NCBI GenBank assembly: GCA_963695155.1
Contig: CAVOGD010000003.1
Coordinates: 248,001 to 312,000, forward strand
Reading direction: 5' to 3'
DNA from: SG8-30 sp963695155
Lineage (GTDB): Bacteria > Pseudomonadota > Gammaproteobacteria > Steroidobacterales > Steroidobacteraceae
DNA length: 64,000 nt
Shown here in pieces: positions 1 through 12,697 of this stretch. The notes under the pieces are model-generated. The model did no database searches. It worked only from the letters and a program-made list of their open reading frames with translations, and had not been told where the DNA came from. How positions within the stretch are numbered: position 1 is the stretch's first letter; every line of letters starts with the position of its first letter. Both the position numbers and the translations under genes were made by a program.

Positions 1-929
1 GCGAGTCCCGCATAGTTGACCGACAATACCTGCAGGGCGTACAGGCCGAGCAGCAGGCAGATCGCGCCCACCACGCCCGGCAGGATGGCGCCGGGGTTGT
101 AGCCCTCGAACATCAGGCCATACAGGCCGATGATGAGCAGGCCGTAGGCGATCAGCGGGTTCGTGATGACCGCCAGCAACTCGGTGCGCCAGTCCAGGTC
201 GAATCGCTCGACGACGATCGCTGCGGTCTTGAGCGTGCGGGTGACGCCGCCGGCCGTCAGTTCGCGCCCGTCCAGCTGGGCCAGCAGGTCGGCGACGTCG
301 TCCGCCATCAGGTCGATGACGCCGTTCGCGAGCGCCTCGCTCGCGGGCAGGCTCGCTGCGCTGCGCACCGCCGACTCGGCCCAGTCGATGTTGCGGCCGC
401 GCAGCTCGGCCAGGCTGCGGATGTAGGCGACCGCGTCATTGACGGCCTTGCGATCCGAGGCGCTGCCCGGGTCCGCGGCCTCGTCGCCGTCCTTCTCCTG
501 GTCCTTGCCCGGCGATGCCGGCCGGCTGCCGCCGATCGGCACTGGCGTTGCGGCGCCGAGGTTCGTGCCGGGCGCCATCGCCGCGACATGACTCGCGTAC
601 AGGATGTACGTGCCGGCGCTCGCGGCCCGCGCGCCGGAAGGCGAGACGAAGGTCGCCACGGGCACCTGCGCGTTGAGGATGCCCTGGATCATGTCGCGCA
701 TGGCGGCATCGAGCCCGCCCGGCGTGTCCAGTTCCAGCACCAGCAGCTGGGCGCGGCTGTCCTCCGCGTGCTCGAGCGCGCGCAGGAAGTGGTCCTTGGT
801 GGCCGGGCCGATCGCGTCCGCGACCTGCACCAGCACGGCGCCGCCCGCCGGCGCGGGTGCCTGCGCCAGCGCCGCCGACAGCATCGCCAGCGTCAGCGCA
901 ACCAATGCCGCCCCGGTAAACACTCTCAT
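1..929 (-). CDS. NfeD/ClpP-class membrane serine protease (3' end outside window)
   Basis: The product resembles full-length NfeD proteins: a secreted ClpP-like serine protease domain followed by membrane segments. The N-terminus is a signal peptide (residues 1-23, ending ALA-Q). The ClpP-like domain has the loop LDTPGGL (68-74), the RAASAGTY motif with probable nucleophile Ser104, and DRKAVND with the probable general base Lys161, giving the Ser-Lys dyad of this family. Between them is an Asp/Glu/Lys-rich linker at about 135-160. Hydrophobic membrane segments begin near residue 265 and the gene runs off the left edge, so the C-terminal OB domain is not visible. Such genes usually sit next to a SPFH/stomatin partner, which would lie beyond the edge. 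Divergent from the next gene across 86 bp. Confidence 0.85.
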   Translation of the reverse strand, partial: MRVFTGAALVALTLAMLSAALAQAPAPAGGAVLVQVADAIGPATKDHFLRALEHAEDSRAQLLVLELDTPGGLDAAMRDMIQGILNAQVPVATFVSPSGARAASAGTYILYASHVAAMAPGTNLGAATPVPIGGSRPASPGKDQEKDGDEAADPGSASDRKAVNDAVAYIRSLAELRGRNIDWAESAVRSAASLPASEALANGVIDLMADDVADLLAQLDGRELTAGGVTRTLKTAAIVVERFDLDWRTELLAVITNPLIAYGLLIIGLYGLMFEGYNPGAILPGVVGAICLLLGLYALQVLSVNYAGL

Positions 930-1015
930 GGTGAGCCCTCCGTACCGCTTGTTGATGATAACAGGACGGTCTGCTACAAGCGTTGCGGAACGCAAGCTTC
1001 AGGGGAGGGCAGGGG

Positions 1016-1939
1016 ATGATTCAAATCAAGGGCATGGCGGCGGTAGCGCTGGCGGCGCTGGCCGCGCTGGCCGCGGCGCCGGCACGGGCTCAGTTGCAGG
1101 AGCCCGACTTCAGCGTGGCCGCGACCGACCTGGGCGATGGCCTGTACGTGCTGGCCGGACGTGGCGGCAACGTCGGCGTGTCGGCCGGCGCCGATGGCAC
1201 GTTCCTCATCGACGACCAGTATGCACCGGCCACGACGGCCATCAATGCGGCGCTGGGCAGGCTCGGCGTCGCGCCGGTACGCTTCGTGATCAACACGCAC
1301 TGGCACGGCGACCACACCGGCGGCAACGAGAATTTCGGCAAGGCCGGCGCGGTGATCATTGCGCATGACAACGTGCGCGGGCGCATGAGCGTGCCGCAGC
1401 AGAACCGGTTCCTCGATGGCGCCACGCCGGCGGCGGCGCCGGCGGCGCTGCCGGTCATCACTTTCGGCGACGCGCTCAGCCTGCACCTGAACGGCCAGAC
1501 CATCCGTGCCCTGCATGCGCCTCATGCACATACGGATGGCGACACGGTCGTGCACTTCACGTCGAGCAACGTCCTGCACGCGGGCGATATCTTCTTCAAC
1601 GGCCTCTACCCGTTCATCGACGTGGACTCGGGCGGCAGCGTGGCCGGGCTGCTGGCGGCGGTGGACCTGATGCTGGCGGCGTCGGACGATGCCACGCGCA
1701 TCATCCCGGGCCACGGCCCCCTGGCGGACCGCGCCGCGCTGCAGGCCTACCGGGACATGCTGGCGGAGACGAGTGCGCGGGTGGCCAAGCTACTCGACGA
1801 GGGCCAGAGCGTGGAGCAGATCATCGCGGCCGCACCGAACGCCGACTACGACGCCACCTGGGCATGGGGGTTCATCACCGCCGAACGCTACGTACGGATG
1901 CTGGTCGGGCTGGCGCAGGCGCCGTCCGGCGCGCCGTGA
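1016..1939 (+). CDS. Secreted MBL-fold metallo-hydrolase
   Basis: A metallo-beta-lactamase superfamily hydrolase of 307 residues. The start at 1016 is preferred over an upstream in-frame ATG (983) because it follows a G-rich Shine-Dalgarno region and opens directly into a signal peptide ending ARA-Q at about residue 25. Zinc-binding motifs are visible: HWHGDH (95-100), a His in HAPHAHTDGD, and PGHGP near residue 230. The order fits the 'MBL fold hydrolase' group often labelled beta-lactamase-like or cyclase-like. The substrate cannot be told, and true beta-lactam hydrolysis is not implied. It stands alone between the divergent protease gene and a convergent aldehyde dehydrogenase. Confidence 0.88.
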   Translation: MIQIKGMAAVALAALAALAAAPARAQLQEPDFSVAATDLGDGLYVLAGRGGNVGVSAGADGTFLIDDQYAPATTAINAALGRLGVAPVRFVINTHWHGDHTGGNENFGKAGAVIIAHDNVRGRMSVPQQNRFLDGATPAAAPAALPVITFGDALSLHLNGQTIRALHAPHAHTDGDTVVHFTSSNVLHAGDIFFNGLYPFIDVDSGGSVAGLLAAVDLMLAASDDATRIIPGHGPLADRAALQAYRDMLAETSARVAKLLDEGQSVEQIIAAAPNADYDATWAWGFITAERYVRMLVGLAQAPSGAP

Positions 1940-1975
1940 AGCGACACGCCGTGCGGCGCGCGGCCGCGGCACGGG

Positions 1976-3502
1976 TCAGAGATCGAACGTGATCCCCTGC
2001 GCCAGCGGCATCTCGGCGGAATAGTTGATCGTGTTGGTCTGGCGCCGCATGTAGAACTTCCACGCGTCGGAACCCGACTCGCGCCCGCCGCCGGTGTCCT
2101 TCTCCCCGCCGAAGGCGCCGCCGATCTCCGCGCCCGACGTGCCGATGTTGACGTTGGCGATGCCGCAGTCGCTGCCGGCCGCCGACAGGAAGCGCTCGGC
2201 GTGCTGCAGGCGATCGGTGAAGATGGCCGACGACAGCCCGTAGGCCGAGTCGTTCTGCAGGGCGATCGCCTCGTCCAGCGTCGCGTAGGGAATCAGGTAC
2301 AGGATCGGCGCGAACGTCTCTTCCTGCACCACGGCCATGTCGTTGCGGGCGCGCACCAGGGTCGGCTCGACGAAGAAGCCCGGCCCGGCCAGCACCTTGC
2401 CGCCGCACAGCACGGTGCCGCCCTGCTCACGTGCCGCCGCAATCGCCGCCTTGTAGCCATCCACCGCCGCGGCGTCCACCAGCGGCCCGACCAGGGTCTT
2501 GGGATCCGACGGGTCGCCGATCCGCAGCTGGGCGTAGGCGGAGACCAGCCGCTTCTGCATCTCGTCGATGCGCGACTGGTGCACCAGCAGGCGCCGCGTC
2601 GAGGTGCAGCGCTGGCCGGCCGTGCCGACCGCCCCGAACACGACCGCGGGCACCGCCAGGTCGAGGTTGGCGTATTCGTCCACGATGATCGCGTTGTTGC
2701 CGCCCAGTTCCAGCAGGCTGCGGCCGAGCCGTGCCGCGACACGCTGCCCGACGGTGCGTCCCACGGGCGTCGAGCCGGTCAGGCTGACCAGCGCCACGCG
2801 ACGGTCGTCCACGAAGCGGTTGGACAGCGCACGGTCGCCGCCGACGAACAGCTGGAACACGGGGGGCAGCCCCATGTCCTCCATGACCTCCACGCAGATG
2901 CGCTGCACCGCGACGGCGGTCAACGGCGTCTTGTGCGAGGGCTTCCACACGCAGCTGTCGCCGCATACGGCCGCCAGCAGCGCGTTCCAGGCCCACACGG
3001 CGACCGGGAAATTGAACGCGGAGATGACGCCGACGACCCCGAGCGGGTGCCATTGCTCGTACATGCGGTGGGCGGCGCGCTCGGAGTGCATGCTGAGGCC
3101 GTACAGCATGCGCGACTGGCCGACCGCGAAGTCGGCGATGTCGATCATCTCCTGGACTTCACCGTCGCCTTCGGCCTTGATCTTGCCCATCTCGAGCGTG
3201 ACCAGGCTGCCCAGCAGGTCCTTCTTGCGGCGCAGGGCATCACCGATGCGCCGCACGGCTTCGCCGCGGCGCGGCGCCGGCACCATGCGCCAGGCGGCGA
3301 AGGCGGCGACGGCCGAGGCCATCATGCGTTCATAGTCCGCGGCCGTCACTCCGCGCACGCGCGCGATGACCTCGCCGCTGGCCGGGTTGACGGACTCGAT
3401 CAGCGGTGCGGCCGGATCCGCCAGCCAGCCGCCGTCGCCGGACCAGCATCCCGGGTTGACGTCCGTGAGGCCGAGTCCGGCCAGGATCTCGCGGGTCTTC
3501 AT
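1976..3502 (-). CDS. Alpha-aminoadipic semialdehyde dehydrogenase (ALDH7 family)
   Basis: NAD-dependent aldehyde dehydrogenase of 508 residues, closest by motif to the ALDH7/antiquitin group that oxidises alpha-aminoadipate semialdehyde (or piperideine-6-carboxylate) in lysine breakdown. Visible features are the NFPVAVWAWN segment (164-173), the cofactor-binding GSTPVGR (243-249), LLELGGNNAI with general base Glu265, and GTAGQRCTSTRR with catalytic Cys299. GTAGQRCT is characteristic of ALDH7. It starts inside the last codons of the saccharopine reductase gene (4-base ATGA overlap), so the two are probably translationally coupled and carry out consecutive steps. Family call is firm; the exact substrate is inferred from the neighbour. 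Confidence 0.9.
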   Translation of the reverse strand: MKTREILAGLGLTDVNPGCWSGDGGWLADPAAPLIESVNPASGEVIARVRGVTAADYERMMASAVAAFAAWRMVPAPRRGEAVRRIGDALRRKKDLLGSLVTLEMGKIKAEGDGEVQEMIDIADFAVGQSRMLYGLSMHSERAAHRMYEQWHPLGVVGVISAFNFPVAVWAWNALLAAVCGDSCVWKPSHKTPLTAVAVQRICVEVMEDMGLPPVFQLFVGGDRALSNRFVDDRRVALVSLTGSTPVGRTVGQRVAARLGRSLLELGGNNAIIVDEYANLDLAVPAVVFGAVGTAGQRCTSTRRLLVHQSRIDEMQKRLVSAYAQLRIGDPSDPKTLVGPLVDAAAVDGYKAAIAAAREQGGTVLCGGKVLAGPGFFVEPTLVRARNDMAVVQEETFAPILYLIPYATLDEAIALQNDSAYGLSSAIFTDRLQHAERFLSAAGSDCGIANVNIGTSGAEIGGAFGGEKDTGGGRESGSDAWKFYMRRQTNTINYSAEMPLAQGITFDL

Positions 3503-4671
3503 GATTGCTTCTCCGCCAGCCTGCGCTGGTGTCCGGCCTTGCCCTCGACGACCACGCGCGCCGAGACGGACTTGTCGCTGCCCTGCGCATACCAGCGGCC
3601 GAAGCGGTTGGCCAGCACCTGCGGCAGGCTGAACTGCTCCTGGCGCACGAACCCGCGGTAGCGGCCGGGATCGGTCAGCACGAGGTCCATGACCGCCACC
3701 GCACCCGCCGCGGTGGTGACCTGGATGGCGGACCACAGGCGCCCCGCGATCTCCTGCGGATAGACCTTGTTGACGTAGTTCTCCTCGCGCAGTTCCCCGT
3801 CCTGCGTGCCGGCGACCGCGACGTAGATCACGACGACGTCCTGCAGGGTCTGCGGCACGGCGTTCTCCAGGATGCGCTTCAGCGTGCCGCGGTCCTGGTT
3901 GAGCTTCAGGTCGTTCATCAGCAAGCGCATCTGCGCGCAATGCCCGGGGTAGCGCATGGTCTTGTAGTTCATCGTCTCCGCGAGGTGCCCGTACGTCTCG
4001 CCCAGCGAGCCCAGCCCGCCCGAGGTGTTGAAGGCCTCGTACAGGGTGCCGTCAATCTCGATTTCCTCCAGCCCCTCGAGCGGCGCCATCTCGGTCGGCC
4101 GGCCGTCGGCGATGGCCATGCACGGATTGCCGTATTCGTTGATCAGTCCCTCGGTGGACCAGGTCAGGGAGTACTTGAGGACGTTGTTCGGATGCTGGGG
4201 CAGGGCGCCGACCCGCAGCTTGACCGAGCGCAGCTGGTCGAAATGCCCGATGAGCTCGTGCCCGGCGATCGAGACGAAACCGGGCGCCAGTCCGCACTGC
4301 GGTACGAACGCCTTGTCCGCCCCCTCGGCGACCTCCCGCACCTGGCGGGTGACCTGCACGTCCTCGGTGAGGTCGAAATAGTGCGTACCGGCCTTGCGCG
4401 CCACGCGGGCCACGCCCACGTTGCAGTAGTAGGGCAGGGACGATATGACGGCATCCGCCGGATGCTTCGCCAGGTGGCGTGCCACGTTGGCTTCCTCGCT
4501 GGCATCCAGCTCGAACGCCTCGAGGTGCTTGTGGCCGTGCGCCTTGGCCACCGCGCGCGCGACGCCGCCGTCCACGTCGGCCAGCGCGACCGCATAATCG
4601 CCCGATTCGGCCAGCAGCCCGGAGATGAGCGCGCCGATCTTGCCGGCACCCAGAACCAGTACCCGATGCAT
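3499..4671 (-). CDS. Saccharopine dehydrogenase/reductase family protein
   Basis: A 390-residue NAD(P)-dependent oxidoreductase with an N-terminal Rossmann fold (VLVLGAGKIG, residues 4-13) followed by the saccharopine dehydrogenase C-terminal catalytic domain (APGFVSIAGHEL, TWSTEGLINEY). In the LYS9-type family this enzyme converts saccharopine to alpha-aminoadipate semialdehyde and glutamate. The next gene encodes an ALDH7 enzyme that would oxidise that semialdehyde, so a catabolic lysine role is the natural reading. A lysine-ketoglutarate reductase domain is not present here and must be elsewhere. Start ATG at 4671 lies opposite the divergent DAHP synthase gene across 165 bp. Confidence 0.87.
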   Translation of the reverse strand: MHRVLVLGAGKIGALISGLLAESGDYAVALADVDGGVARAVAKAHGHKHLEAFELDASEEANVARHLAKHPADAVISSLPYYCNVGVARVARKAGTHYFDLTEDVQVTRQVREVAEGADKAFVPQCGLAPGFVSIAGHELIGHFDQLRSVKLRVGALPQHPNNVLKYSLTWSTEGLINEYGNPCMAIADGRPTEMAPLEGLEEIEIDGTLYEAFNTSGGLGSLGETYGHLAETMNYKTMRYPGHCAQMRLLMNDLKLNQDRGTLKRILENAVPQTLQDVVVIYVAVAGTQDGELREENYVNKVYPQEIAGRLWSAIQVTTAAGAVAVMDLVLTDPGRYRGFVRQEQFSLPQVLANRFGRWYAQGSDKSVSARVVVEGKAGHQRRLAEKQS

Positions 4672-4791
4672 TGTCTTGTCTCCCGAGGAAGGACGATGCG
4701 GGTCCGCCGGCGGCACTTGGGAACGCCTCGAGCGAGCCCGCATCGGGTGATCGATTGTGCCTATTCGGGGTCCCGCAGACCAGCACGGCTT

Positions 4792-4828
4792 GCCGCATTT
4801 TGCGGCGCAGCGCGCGGCTGTGTAGGAT
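4792..4828 (+). promoter_or_regulatory. Promoter candidate for DAHP synthase with hairpin at -35
   Basis: TTGCGG (4800-4805) and TAGGAT (4823-4828) are separated by 17 bp and lie just upstream of the ATG at 4837, placing the expected transcript start within a few bases of the start codon. A perfect inverted repeat GCCGCA-TTT-TGCGGC (4792-4806) overlaps the -35 element and could be an operator. A very short or absent leader is implied. By-eye prediction only. Confidence 0.4.
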
Positions 4829-4836
4829 GCCCGCAC

Positions 4837-7814
<2,978 letters not shown>

Positions 7815-7871
7815 AACGGCCTCGCGGGCGAGGCGACGCAGGCCACTGAACAACGTGACGGGAGAGACTGG

Positions 7872-9152
<1,281 letters not shown>

Positions 9153-9161
9153 GGGGCCAGG

Positions 9162-9231
9162 AGGGGTCAGACCCCTGAATGGGGTCAGACCCCGTGATTG
9201 GGGTCTGACCCCCTTTGGGGGTCTGACCCCT
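9162..9231. repeat. Four palindromic GGGGTC-A/T-GACCCC units arranged as a large dyad
   Basis: A 13-base palindrome occurs four times: 9163-9175 and 9181-9193 with central A, then 9200-9212 and 9218-9230 with central T. Because the A and T forms are reverse complements, the first pair and the second pair together form one long inverted repeat as well as four small ones. It fills the gap between aceA and the uracil-DNA glycosylase gene. It could fold as a transcript-end structure or be a dispersed REP/BIME-like element; no poly-U tract follows. Confidence 0.85.
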
Positions 9232-9245
9232 CCACATGCGATCAC

Positions 9246-9899
9246 ATGACTGGTAATCCGTCCTCACCGCAGCCCTTCGACCGCGATTGCCGCCGCTGCC
9301 CGCGGCTGGCGGCATTGCTCGACGAGGTGCGCGCGCGGCACCCCGGCTACCATGCACGCCCGGTGCCGTCGTTCGGCGAGGCGGGCGCGCGCCTGCTGGT
9401 GGTGGGACTCGCCCCGGGGCTGCACGGCGCCAACCGCACCGGCCGCGCCTTCACGGGCGACCATGCCGGCCTGCTGCTGTACCGCACGCTGCACGAGCAC
9501 GGCTTTGCCAGCCGGCCGCACTCGGAGTCGGCGCAGGATGGCCTGCGAATGATCGACTGCCGCATCACGAATGCAGTGCGCTGCCTGCCGCCCGGCAACA
9601 AGCCCGGGCCGGCCGAGGTGCGCGAGTGCAACGGCTTCCTGGCCTGGGAGCTCGCGCGCGTGCCGCCGCGCGGCGCCGTGCTGGCGCTGGGCGCCGTGGC
9701 GCACGGCGCCGTGCTGCGCGCCAGCGGGCTTAGGCCGCGCGCGGCGCGATTCGCGCACGGCGCGCAGCACCCGCTGGCGGACGGGCGCCTGCTCGTCGAT
9801 TCCTACCACTGCAGCCGCTACAACACCCAGACCAGGCGGCTCACGCCGGCCATGTTTGCGCAGGCGGTGGCGTGCGCCCGAGAATGGCTCGATCGCTGA
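9246..9899 (+). CDS. Uracil-DNA glycosylase, family 5 (UdgB-like)
   Basis: A 217-residue family 4/5-type uracil-DNA glycosylase removing uracil and other deaminated bases from DNA. The FeS-cluster cysteines appear in CRRCPRL (near residue 15-18), NAVRCLPPGNKP and DSYHCSRYN. Motif A reads GLAPGLHGANRTGRAFTGD, where the polar catalytic residue of family 4 is replaced, as is normal for family 5. Motif HPLADGR with its conserved His is present near the end. The start at 9246 follows the repeat cluster; earlier in-frame starts would read through the repeats. It lies immediately upstream of uvrC, a second DNA-repair gene. Confidence 0.87.
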   Translation: MTGNPSSPQPFDRDCRRCPRLAALLDEVRARHPGYHARPVPSFGEAGARLLVVGLAPGLHGANRTGRAFTGDHAGLLLYRTLHEHGFASRPHSESAQDGLRMIDCRITNAVRCLPPGNKPGPAEVRECNGFLAWELARVPPRGAVLALGAVAHGAVLRASGLRPRAARFAHGAQHPLADGRLLVDSYHCSRYNTQTRRLTPAMFAQAVACAREWLDR

Positions 9900-9918
9900 G
9901 TGCCCCGGCGGAGCCCAC

Positions 9919-11742
9919 GTGAGCGAATTCGACGCCAAGGCGTTTGTCGAGAGCCTGCCATCGCGCCCTGGCGTATACCGCATGCTGGACGGCGCCGGCA
10001 CGGTGCTGTACGTGGGCAAGGCGGGCAACCTGCGCTCGCGCGTGGCGAGCTACTTCCGCCCGGACCAGCTCCATCCCAAGGTGGCCGCGCTGGTGCGCGG
10101 CATCCGCGACATGGAAGTCACGGTCACCAATTCGGAAACCGAGGCGCTGATCCTCGAGTTCAACCTCATCAAGCGGCACAAGCCGCGCTACAACATCCTG
10201 CTGCGGGACGACAAGAGCTTTCCGTACCTGCACTTCTCGGCGCACGAGTACCCGCGGCTCGGCTTCCACCGCGGGTCGCGGCAGGTGCCCGGCCAGCTGT
10301 TCGGTCCCTACCCGAATGCGCGCGCGGCCCGCGAGATCCAGCACCAGCTGCACAAGCTGTTCCGCCTGCGCGGCTGCCAGGACAGCTTCTTCAGCAACCG
10401 CACCCGGCCGTGCCTGGAGTACCAGATCCGGCGCTGCTCGGGTCCCTGCGTGGGGCTGATCAGCCGCGAGGACTACGCGGACGACGTGGCGGCGGCCGCC
10501 ATGGTCCTGCGCGGCAAGAGCGCCGAACTGGCCGCGCGGATCCGCCCGGCGATGGAACAGGCCGCCAACCGGCTCGAGTTCGAGCGCGCCGCCGTGCTGC
10601 GCAACCAGCTGGCGGCGCTGGCCGAGATCCAGGCACAGCAGGTGGTCAGCTCGACCGCGGACGCCGAGGCCGACGTGGTGGCCATCGCCACGGCCGGCGC
10701 GGAGGCCTGCGTCGCGGTGATGTTCGTGCGTGGCGGCCGCAACCTGGGCACCACGCACTACTTCCCGCGGGCGCCGCTCGAGGACCCCGCCGGCATCCTG
10801 TCGGGCTTCCTCAGCCAGTACTACCTGGCGCGCGAGGCGCCGCCCGAGATCCTCACCTCGGCACCCGTCCCGGATGCCGGGGTGCTCGCCGCTGCGCTCA
10901 GCGAGCGGGCGGGCCGCCGGGTCACCGTGCGCCACGCGCGGCGCAGCCTCAAGGCGCGCTGGGTCGAGCTGGCCCGCGACAACGCCGCCACGGCGCTCGC
11001 CATGCGCATCGCGGCGCGCGCCAGCGTCGCCGAGCAACTCGAGGTCCTGGCGGCGGCGCTGGGGCTCAAGCGGCCGCCGCGGCGCATCGAGTGCTTCGAC
11101 GTCAGCCATACGCGCGGCGAGGCGGCGGTGGCCGCCTGCGTGGCGTTCGGGCCGGAGGGGGCGCTCAAGCAGGAGTATCGGCGCTACAACATCGCGGGCG
11201 TGGTGCCGGGAGACGACTACGGGGCGCTGCGCCAGGCGCTCAGCCGCCGTTTCCGCCGCGAGCCGGACGGCGAGGACGCCCGCCCGCTGCCGGACCTGCT
11301 CTTGCTGGACGGCGGGCCGGTACAGGTGTCGCAGGCGGGCGAGGTGCTGGCCGAATCGGGCATTGAGCTGGCGGCGCTGGTGGGCATCGCCAAGGGGGCG
11401 GAGCGCCGCCCCGGCCAGGAACGACTTTTCTTGTTGGGGCACAAGGCGCCTCTTATACTGCGGGCGGACTCGAAGGCCCTGCACCTGATCCAGCGCGTAC
11501 GCGACGAGGCGCACCGGTTTGCGATTTCAGGGCACCGGCGCAGCCGCGGCAAGGCGCGGCGCGTGTCGCCGCTGGAGGGAGTGCCCGGTTTCGGCCCCGC
11601 GCGCCGCCGCGAGCTGCTACGGCACTTCGGCGGCCTGCAGGGCGTGATGCGCGCCGGCGTCGAGGACCTGATGGCGGTGAAGGGACTCAGCCGCAAGCTG
11701 GCCGAGACGCTGTACGGACACCTTCACCAGGTATCGCGATGA
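9919..11742 (+). CDS. uvrC: Excinuclease ABC subunit C
   Basis: UvrC, the dual-incision nuclease of nucleotide excision repair; 607 residues, matching the usual length. The N-terminal GIY-YIG domain starts SRPGVYRMLDGAGTVLYVGKA (3' incision), followed by a Cys-rich stretch (CLEYQIRRCSGPC), a UVR UvrB-binding motif near residues 205-240, the RNase H-like C-terminal nuclease domain (ECFDVSHTRGEAAVA, LLLDGGPVQ), and a C-terminal helix-hairpin-helix pair (GVPGFGPARRRELL, VKGLSRKLAE). GTG start at 9919 is chosen because it follows GGAG and gives the family N-terminus. It overlaps pgsA by ATGA. Confidence 0.96.
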   Translation: MSEFDAKAFVESLPSRPGVYRMLDGAGTVLYVGKAGNLRSRVASYFRPDQLHPKVAALVRGIRDMEVTVTNSETEALILEFNLIKRHKPRYNILLRDDKSFPYLHFSAHEYPRLGFHRGSRQVPGQLFGPYPNARAAREIQHQLHKLFRLRGCQDSFFSNRTRPCLEYQIRRCSGPCVGLISREDYADDVAAAAMVLRGKSAELAARIRPAMEQAANRLEFERAAVLRNQLAALAEIQAQQVVSSTADAEADVVAIATAGAEACVAVMFVRGGRNLGTTHYFPRAPLEDPAGILSGFLSQYYLAREAPPEILTSAPVPDAGVLAAALSERAGRRVTVRHARRSLKARWVELARDNAATALAMRIAARASVAEQLEVLAAALGLKRPPRRIECFDVSHTRGEAAVAACVAFGPEGALKQEYRRYNIAGVVPGDDYGALRQALSRRFRREPDGEDARPLPDLLLLDGGPVQVSQAGEVLAESGIELAALVGIAKGAERRPGQERLFLLGHKAPLILRADSKALHLIQRVRDEAHRFAISGHRRSRGKARRVSPLEGVPGFGPARRRELLRHFGGLQGVMRAGVEDLMAVKGLSRKLAETLYGHLHQVSR

Positions 11743-12311
11743 CCCACCCGTACACCATCCCCAACGCGCTGACGGCGCTGCGCATCGCCCTGATTCCCGC
11801 GATCGTGCTGCTGTTCTACATGCCGTACGCGTGGGCGGATATCGCCTGCGGGCTGCTGTTCGCGGTGGCCGGCATCACCGACTCCTTCGACGGCTACCTC
11901 GCGCGCCGGCTCGGCCAGGTCTCGCCGCTGGGCGCCTTCCTCGACCCGGTGGCGGACAAGCTGATCGTGGCCACGGCGCTGGTGCTGCTGGTCAGCCGCG
12001 ACACGCACTGGTACGTCGTGCTGGCCGCGGCCGTGATCATCGGCCGCGAGATCACGATCTCGGCCCTGCGCGAGTGGATGGCGGAGATCGGCGCGCGCGG
12101 CAAGGTGGCCGTGTCCCTGCTCGGCAAGTTCAAGACCATCGCGCAGGTCACCGGCCTGTCCATGATGCTGTTCCGCCAGGACCTGTGGTTCCTGCCGATC
12201 TACATGATCGGCCTGGTCCTGACGGGGCTCGCGGCCGTGTTGACGTTATGGTCCATGGTGGCCTACCTGCGCGCGGCCTGGCCCGACCTGCGGGCGCGGG
12301 TCCACGCTTGA
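11739..12311 (+). CDS. pgsA: CDP-diacylglycerol-glycerol-3-phosphate 3-phosphatidyltransferase
   Basis: Phosphatidylglycerophosphate synthase, an inner-membrane enzyme committing CDP-diacylglycerol to phosphatidylglycerol. The CDP-alcohol phosphotransferase signature is intact as DSFDGYLARR followed by GAFLDPVADK, with all the Asp residues of D-G-x2-A-R-x8-G-x3-D-x3-D. About four to five hydrophobic segments fill the 190 residues. It overlaps uvrC by 4 bases and is followed by tRNA genes, the same order as uvrC-pgsA-glyW-cysT-leuZ in E. coli. Confidence 0.95.
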   Translation: MTHPYTIPNALTALRIALIPAIVLLFYMPYAWADIACGLLFAVAGITDSFDGYLARRLGQVSPLGAFLDPVADKLIVATALVLLVSRDTHWYVVLAAAVIIGREITISALREWMAEIGARGKVAVSLLGKFKTIAQVTGLSMMLFRQDLWFLPIYMIGLVLTGLAAVLTLWSMVAYLRAAWPDLRARVHA

Positions 12312-12335
12312 CAGGTGGGGGTACCACCGTAGAAT
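12308..12335 (+). promoter_or_regulatory. tRNA operon promoter
   Basis: A perfect -35 TTGACA (12308-12313), overlapping the pgsA stop codon, is followed 16 bp later by TAGAAT (12330-12335). The bases after the -10 are G+C rich (TCGCACGC), as in stringently controlled stable-RNA promoters. The predicted start lies about 18 bp upstream of tRNA-Gly. The spacer contains a small GGTGG/CCACC inverted repeat. Confidence 0.65.
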
Positions 12336-12359
12336 TCGCACGCTGACCGTTGGTCACGG

Positions 12360-12435
12360 GCGGGAATAGCTCAGTTGGTAGAGCGCAACCTTGCCAAGGT
12401 TGAGGTCGCGAGTTCGAGCCTCGTTTCCCGCTCCA
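12360..12435 (+). tRNA. tRNA-Gly (GCC)
   Basis: 76-base tRNA with encoded CCA. Acceptor arms GCGGGAA and TTCCCGC pair perfectly, the anticodon stem CAACC/GGTTG closes the loop TTGCCAA with anticodon GCC at 12393-12395, and the T loop TTCGAGC is normal. First of three tRNAs downstream of pgsA. Confidence 0.97.
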
Positions 12436-12446
12436 GATTCCAGCCG

Positions 12447-12470
12447 ACCCCGGGACCATGCTCCCGGGGT
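12447..12470 (+). other. Hairpin between tRNA-Gly and tRNA-Cys
   Basis: ACCCCGGGA and TCCCGGGGT form a perfect 9-bp stem with a 6-base loop. No U tract follows, so it is more likely an RNA-processing or partial-attenuation structure than a strong terminator. Confidence 0.45.
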
Positions 12471-12498
12471 TGTCGCTTGTGGCGTGACGCCGGACGAT

Positions 12499-12572
12499 GG
12501 CTAGGTGGCAGAGTGGTCATGCAGCGGCCTGCAAAGCCGTGTACGCCGGTTCGATTCCGACCCTAGCCTCCA
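12499..12572 (+). tRNA. tRNA-Cys (GCA)
   Basis: 74-base tRNA with encoded CCA. Acceptor GGCTAGG pairs with CCTAGCC, and the anticodon loop CTGCAAA carries GCA at 12531-12533. D arm GGCAGAGTGGTCATGC is typical of bacterial tRNA-Cys. Confidence 0.96.
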
Positions 12573-12697
12573 TCGTCAGCCGATGTTCCCGACGAGTGGA
12601 TCCGCCGCGGGCCGCGCCCCCGGCGCGTGGGCCATGGGCGATGCAGCAGGCTGGCAAGGCCCGCGGCGACCTGCCATGCTCGCGCGCGGCGCCCACA

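Noticed and set aside
1016..1939. Beta-lactamase (antibiotic resistance) call
   Set aside because: Only general MBL-fold zinc motifs are seen; nothing specific to class B beta-lactamases such as substrate-binding loops can be shown.
2201..3661. 486-codon plus-strand frame
   Set aside because: Shadow of the ALDH7 gene; the His/Arg-rich product has no recognisable fold.
9162..9231. CRISPR array
   Set aside because: The units are 13-bp palindromes with 5-6 base gaps and alternate orientation; there are no spacers or cas genes.
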